From an uncultured Bacilli bacterium (lineage in GTDB: Bacteria; Bacillota_I; Bacilli_A; RF39; UBA660), in assembly GCA_947625315.1 (NCBI GenBank), contig CANQOE010000065.1:1-7017 (forward strand): a stretch of 7,017 nucleotides of DNA, written 5' to 3'. The translations under genes were made by a program, and so were the position numbers. Positions within the stretch are counted from its first letter, which is position 1. Every line of letters begins with the position of its first letter. Shown in pieces: positions 4,997-7,017 of this stretch. The notes under the pieces are model-generated. The model was not told the DNA's origin, did no database searches, and worked only from the letters and a program-made list of their open reading frames with translations.

Positions 4997-5623
4997 ATGA
5001 CCTATTATACTAATGAAGACTTTCAGAAAGTTTATAAAGAAATTCAAAATTTAGTACCTGGTTCTAAAAGTACTTTAAAAGAAATAAAAAATCTAACTTT
5101 AGCTTTTGAAATAGTAATAAGTTTAATTATTTCCCAAAACTTAAGTAAAGATTTATATTCAAAGGCTTATGATACTTATATAAAGGTTTGTTTAATGAAT
5201 AAAACTGGTTTATCTAGTTTAGATAATACTTTAAAAAGTAAAGAAATAAAACATTTAAAACAAACATTTCGCAATTTTAATTATTGTTTAAAACCTACTT
5301 TAATCGAAGAAATAGATATTAAAACAATGTTAGAACTATACTATGAAGATTTAAAAGCTCTTTTACCTTTAGTTAAAAATAATAAACTAAGTAATTTAAT
5401 TGCTTTAAAAATAATTAAAGTTATAGAAGAATTAAATATTTTATTATATAAAAATGCTCTTAATGAATCTGATGATCTAGCGGTTCATATGACGCTCTTT
5501 CTAGGGGAATTTATCTATAATAATATGGGTGATAATTATCTAAAGACTTATTTAGAAAATTTATTAAAAGATTTAAACTTTCGGGGCGAAACAATCACTA
5601 AATACCCTTTAAGATTACCCTAA
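4997..5623 (+). CDS. helical protein of unknown function co-transcribed with truA
   Basis: I do not recognise this 208-residue protein. It has no signal peptide and no clear membrane helix, and looks cytoplasmic and mostly alpha-helical. Residues 26-48 are the most hydrophobic part (LTLAFEIVISLIISQ). Leu/Lys-rich amphipathic helices follow at about 108-126 and 131-154 (LSNLIALKIIKVIEELNILL), and another at about 161-193. PLVKNNKLSN (124-133) and the final KYPLRLP are distinctive short segments. AAAGGA (4982-4987) sets the ATG at 4997, only 15 bases after truA, with no promoter between, so it shares the truA transcript. A terminator and a fresh promoter separate it from rplM. A role in tRNA modification or translation is suggested only by position. 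It shows the same codon bias as its neighbours, with no sign of transfer. Confidence 0.75.
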   Translation: MTYYTNEDFQKVYKEIQNLVPGSKSTLKEIKNLTLAFEIVISLIISQNLSKDLYSKAYDTYIKVCLMNKTGLSSLDNTLKSKEIKHLKQTFRNFNYCLKPTLIEEIDIKTMLELYYEDLKALLPLVKNNKLSNLIALKIIKVIEELNILLYKNALNESDDLAVHMTLFLGEFIYNNMGDNYLKTYLENLLKDLNFRGETITKYPLRLP

Positions 5624-5647
5624 AAGTGTCTAAAATTGTTAAAAATT

Positions 5648-5676
5648 TGCAAAATTATTAATTTTTTGCATTTTTT
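5648..5676 (+). terminator. probable terminator after the truA unit
   Basis: TGCAAAATT (5648-5656) can pair with AATTTTTTGCA (5660-5670) with a two-base bulge around a short ATT loop, followed by TTTTTT (5671-5676). The stem is almost all A-T but the layout is that of an intrinsic terminator. Confidence 0.6.
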
Positions 5677-5678
5677 AT

Positions 5679-5707
5679 TTGACAAATGCCCATATTTTGC
5701 ATATAAT
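5679..5707 (+). promoter_or_regulatory. full-consensus promoter of the rplM-rpsI operon
   Basis: TTGACA (5679-5684) and TATAAT (5702-5707) are both perfect and exactly 17 bases apart, the strongest promoter in the window, as expected for ribosomal protein genes. The start is near 5714, leaving a leader of about 77 bases. Confidence 0.93.
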
Positions 5708-5720
5708 TTTAAATGGTACA

Positions 5721-5770
5721 TTTTATTTGTTTTAATTTATCTAGCCCTGGGAAAGCGAACATAAATAAAA
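5721..5770 (+). ncRNA. candidate L13-type autoregulatory leader
   Basis: The leader of the rplM-rpsI mRNA can form a 12-bp stem: TTTTATTTGTTT (5721-5732) with GAAC (5757-5760) and AAATAAAA (5763-5770), leaving a two-base AT bulge. The enclosed part holds CTAGCCCTGGGAAAGC (5741-5756), unusually GC-rich for this genome and therefore possibly conserved. Low-GC Gram-positive bacteria carry a known L13 leader family (Rfam L13_leader) at just this place, thought to bind L13 and repress the operon. Position and foldability support the call; I could not compare it with the family's covariance model. Confidence 0.5.
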
Positions 5771-5790
5771 CTAAATGAAAGGAAATAAAT

Positions 5791-6231
5791 ATGAAGACAT
5801 TCATGCAAAAAAAAGAAGACATTAAGCGTTCATGGTATGTGCTTGATGCTACTGGTCAAACTTTAGGTAGACTAGCAACCAAAGCCGCGACAATCTTAAG
5901 AGGAAAACACAAAGTAACTTATACTCCTCATGTAGACTGTGGCGATTATGTAATTATTATTAATGCATCAAAAGTTGTTTTAACAGGCAACAAACTTAAT
6001 GATAAGATGTATTATAATCACTCAGGATATCCAGGAGGCCTAAGAGAGCGTAATGCTAAAACTATGCTAGAAAGTTATCCTGAAGAAATGGTCGAAAGAG
6101 CAGTAAAAGGTATGCTTCCACATGGACCACTTGGAAGAAGTATGGGCAAAAAATTATTTGTTTATCGTGATGAAAATCATAAACATGAAGCTCAAAAACC
6201 TATAGCGCTAAAGATGGAAGTGGAGGATTAA
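5791..6231 (+). CDS. rplM: large ribosomal subunit protein uL13
   Basis: The 146-residue protein is a full-length L13 (family 142-147 residues), an early assembly protein of the 50S subunit that binds 23S rRNA. Family motifs are complete: RSWYVLDATGQTLGRLAT (13-30), with the conserved Trp15; ILRGKHKVTYTPHVDCGD (35-52); VIIINASKVVLTGNK (54-68); and MYYNHSGYPGGL (73-84). The signature AVKGMLPHGPLGRSM (104-118) and KLFVYRDENHKHEAQKP (121-137) follow. AAAGGA (5778-5783) lies seven bases before the ATG. A second ATG four codons on has a poorer distance. It is the first gene of the rplM-rpsI operon; the rpsI ribosome binding site lies inside its last codons, so translation of the two is likely coupled. 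The leader may mediate feedback control by L13 itself. Confidence 0.99.
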   Translation: MKTFMQKKEDIKRSWYVLDATGQTLGRLATKAATILRGKHKVTYTPHVDCGDYVIIINASKVVLTGNKLNDKMYYNHSGYPGGLRERNAKTMLESYPEEMVERAVKGMLPHGPLGRSMGKKLFVYRDENHKHEAQKPIALKMEVED

Positions 6232-6235
6232 GTTT

Positions 6236-6652
6236 ATGGCAAAACAAGTATGGACTGCAACAGGTCGTCGTAAAAGAAGTTCCGCAACAGTAAGAATTAC
6301 TGGGGGAACTGGAAATATTACCGTTAATGGAATTGACGTTAATGAATATTTTCCAAATCAAATTTTAGTTATGGACTTACGTCAACCTTTAGAGGCTACA
6401 GATAATATCAATCGTTTTGATATTGATGTAAATGTTAAAGGTGGAGGTTACTCTGGTCAAGCTGGAGCTATTCGTTTAGGTATTGCTCGTGCTTTACTTA
6501 AATTTGATGCTAATACTGACCAAACAAGAGAAGACAGTTATCGTAAAATCCTAAAATCTAATGGTTTAATAACTCGCGATGCCCGTGTTAAAGAACGTAA
6601 GAAATATGGATTAAAGAAAGCTCGTCGTGCTCCACAATTCTCTAAACGATAG
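6236..6652 (+). CDS. rpsI: small ribosomal subunit protein uS9
   Basis: The 138-residue protein is slightly longer than the typical 130 residues of S9, a head protein of the 30S subunit whose C-terminal tail reaches the P-site tRNA. The family pattern is intact: ATGRRKRSSATVRI (8-21), ITVNGIDVNEYFP (28-40), the signature GGGYSGQAGAIR (69-80) with LGIARALL, and DARVKERKKYGLKKARRAPQFSKR at the end, including the essential last SKR. The basic tail is complete. GGAGGA (6222-6227) sits eight bases before the ATG and inside the end of rplM, and only four bases separate the stop and start codons, so the genes are tightly coupled. The operon ends in a strong terminator directly after. Confidence 0.99.
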   Translation: MAKQVWTATGRRKRSSATVRITGGTGNITVNGIDVNEYFPNQILVMDLRQPLEATDNINRFDIDVNVKGGGYSGQAGAIRLGIARALLKFDANTDQTREDSYRKILKSNGLITRDARVKERKKYGLKKARRAPQFSKR

Positions 6653-6670
6653 AAAACATGTTTTTTTCAT

Positions 6671-6705
6671 CCTCATAAACTTAGGTGTTTATGGGGTTTT
6701 CTTTT
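6671..6705 (+). terminator. rho-independent terminator of the rplM-rpsI operon
   Basis: CCTCATAAAC (6671-6680) pairs with GTTTATGGGG (6687-6696), ten pairs with one G-T, around the loop TTAGGT, followed by TTTTCTTTT (6697-6705). Just upstream a 12-base palindrome, AAAACATGTTTT (6653-6664), is followed by more T and may add to termination. Confidence 0.9.
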
Positions 6706-6706
6706 G

Positions 6707-6735
6707 TTAAGATATATAAAAAATATAAATATAAT
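6707..6735 (+). promoter_or_regulatory. possible promoter upstream of the antitoxin gene
   Basis: TTAAGA (6707-6712) and a perfect TATAAT (6730-6735) are 17 bases apart. The sequence is so AT-rich that a chance match is possible. The start near 6742 would give a leader of about 114 bases before the antitoxin ATG and would place the palindrome at 6787-6806 inside the transcript. Confidence 0.35.
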
Positions 6736-6786
6736 GCATCAAAATTAAAAATAATAGCATAATATAGATATGGTATAGTAGTTAAA

Positions 6787-6806
6787 TAGTTAGTACGTAG
6801 TAAATA
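6787..6806. promoter_or_regulatory. palindrome, candidate operator of the antitoxin gene
   Basis: TTAGTACGTAGTAA (6790-6803) is a palindrome around TACGTA with one mismatch per half. Pairing extends outward to 6787 and 6806, giving 16 of 20 symmetric positions. It ends 2 bases before TTGACA (6809-6814). RelB/DinJ antitoxins bind palindromes at their own promoters through an N-terminal ribbon-helix-helix, so an autoregulatory operator is a reasonable reading. Confidence 0.5.
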
Positions 6807-6808
6807 AC

Positions 6809-6834
6809 TTGACATTATTAAAACTTATTATAAA
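6809..6834 (+). promoter_or_regulatory. possible promoter of the antitoxin gene, short spacer
   Basis: A perfect TTGACA (6809-6814) is followed by TATAAA (6829-6834), but the spacer is only 14 bases against the preferred 17. It may be used weakly or under a regulator; the distance to the ATG at 6856 is suitable. Confidence 0.45.
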
Positions 6835-6855
6835 CAGAAAGAGAGATGATTTTTT

Positions 6856-7017
6856 ATGGCTAGTATGACAAGTGCTATTAACATTAATGTAGATACAAAA
6901 ATAAAAGAAGAGGCAACAACTATTTTAAAAGGATTAGGCTTAAATATGAGTACATTTATTAATATGGCTTTAACACAAGTAGTTAAAAGAAATGGTGTTC
7001 CTTTTGAAGTGGTAAAC
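6856..7017 (+). CDS. RelB/DinJ-family antitoxin, N-terminal part, cut by window end
   Basis: Only the first 54 residues are in the window and the frame is open to the last base. SAININVDTKIKEEATTIL (6-24) followed by LGLNMSTFINMALTQVVKRN (27-46) and GVPFEV (47-52) is the classic RelB/DinJ pattern: a ribbon-helix-helix strand (INVDTKIK) that contacts DNA, then helices with the LGLxxSTxIN core. Full-length members have about 80-100 residues, and the missing C-terminal half wraps and neutralises a RelE/YafQ-type RNase toxin. Such a toxin gene would be expected directly downstream. The start at 6856 is supported by GAGATGA (6843-6849) six bases upstream; the second ATG at 6865 is too far from it. 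A palindrome and a TTGACA box lie upstream and fit self-repression. Neither the toxin nor an intact module can be confirmed from this window. Confidence 0.88.
   Translation, partial: MASMTSAININVDTKIKEEATTILKGLGLNMSTFINMALTQVVKRNGVPFEVVN

Noticed and set aside
6653..6664. AAAACATGTTTT palindrome as a separate terminator
   Set aside because: The stem is only four A-T pairs around CATG if it forms a loop; the GC-richer hairpin at 6671-6705 is the credible terminator.
1..7017. tRNA or rRNA genes
   Set aside because: I found no cloverleaf-like GC-rich segment with the GGTTCAA-type T arm, and no rRNA-like conserved stretch in any gap.

Overview
The window is very AT-rich (by eye roughly three quarters A+T) and every confident gene lies on the + strand. 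Short intergenic gaps, Shine-Dalgarno sites of the AGGAGG type, sigma-70/SigA-like promoters with 17-bp spacers, and the low-GC Gram-positive style proteins (long-form HPF, LytTR regulator, truA near rplM-rpsI) point to a Bacillota/Mycoplasmatota-type genome. It would fit an uncultured gut Bacilli lineage such as RF39 or a relative, but that placement is an inference. Tryptophan is encoded by TGG at conserved positions and reading frames are intact with the standard code. The eleven complete genes end in TAA (6) or TAG (5), never TGA.

Left part (1-2310), envelope-type genes of unknown role. A small two-helix membrane protein with no visible Shine-Dalgarno is followed by a promoter-driven run of three genes: a bacterial PH-like domain protein, a single-pass membrane protein with an Asn/Tyr-rich, propeller-like outer part, and a small protein with two LysM domains and no signal peptide. 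The run closes with a clear hairpin terminator.

Middle part (2310-4192), regulation and stress. A LytTR-type regulator has its own TTGACA-17-TATACT promoter, but the receiver domain has Gly where the phospho-acceptor Asp should be. It is followed by a 240-base gap holding nested inverted repeats, then a cold-shock protein with a near-ideal ribosome binding site and a long-form ribosome hibernation factor (hpf). Each of these is its own transcription unit with its own terminator.

Right part (4193-6705), translation. truA (tRNA pseudouridine synthase I) is co-transcribed with an unrecognised helical protein. A consensus promoter (TTGACA-17-TATAAT) and a foldable leader then drive rplM-rpsI, the L13/S9 operon, and the leader is a candidate L13 autoregulatory element. 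A strong terminator ends the operon.

Right edge (6706-7017). A partial RelB/DinJ-family antitoxin runs off the window, preceded by a palindrome next to a TTGACA box. Its toxin partner would lie beyond the edge.

I see no clearly new system. The best leads are the degenerate LytTR regulator, the structured gap before the cold-shock gene, the unsecreted double-LysM protein and its partner genes, and the unknown gene linked to truA.
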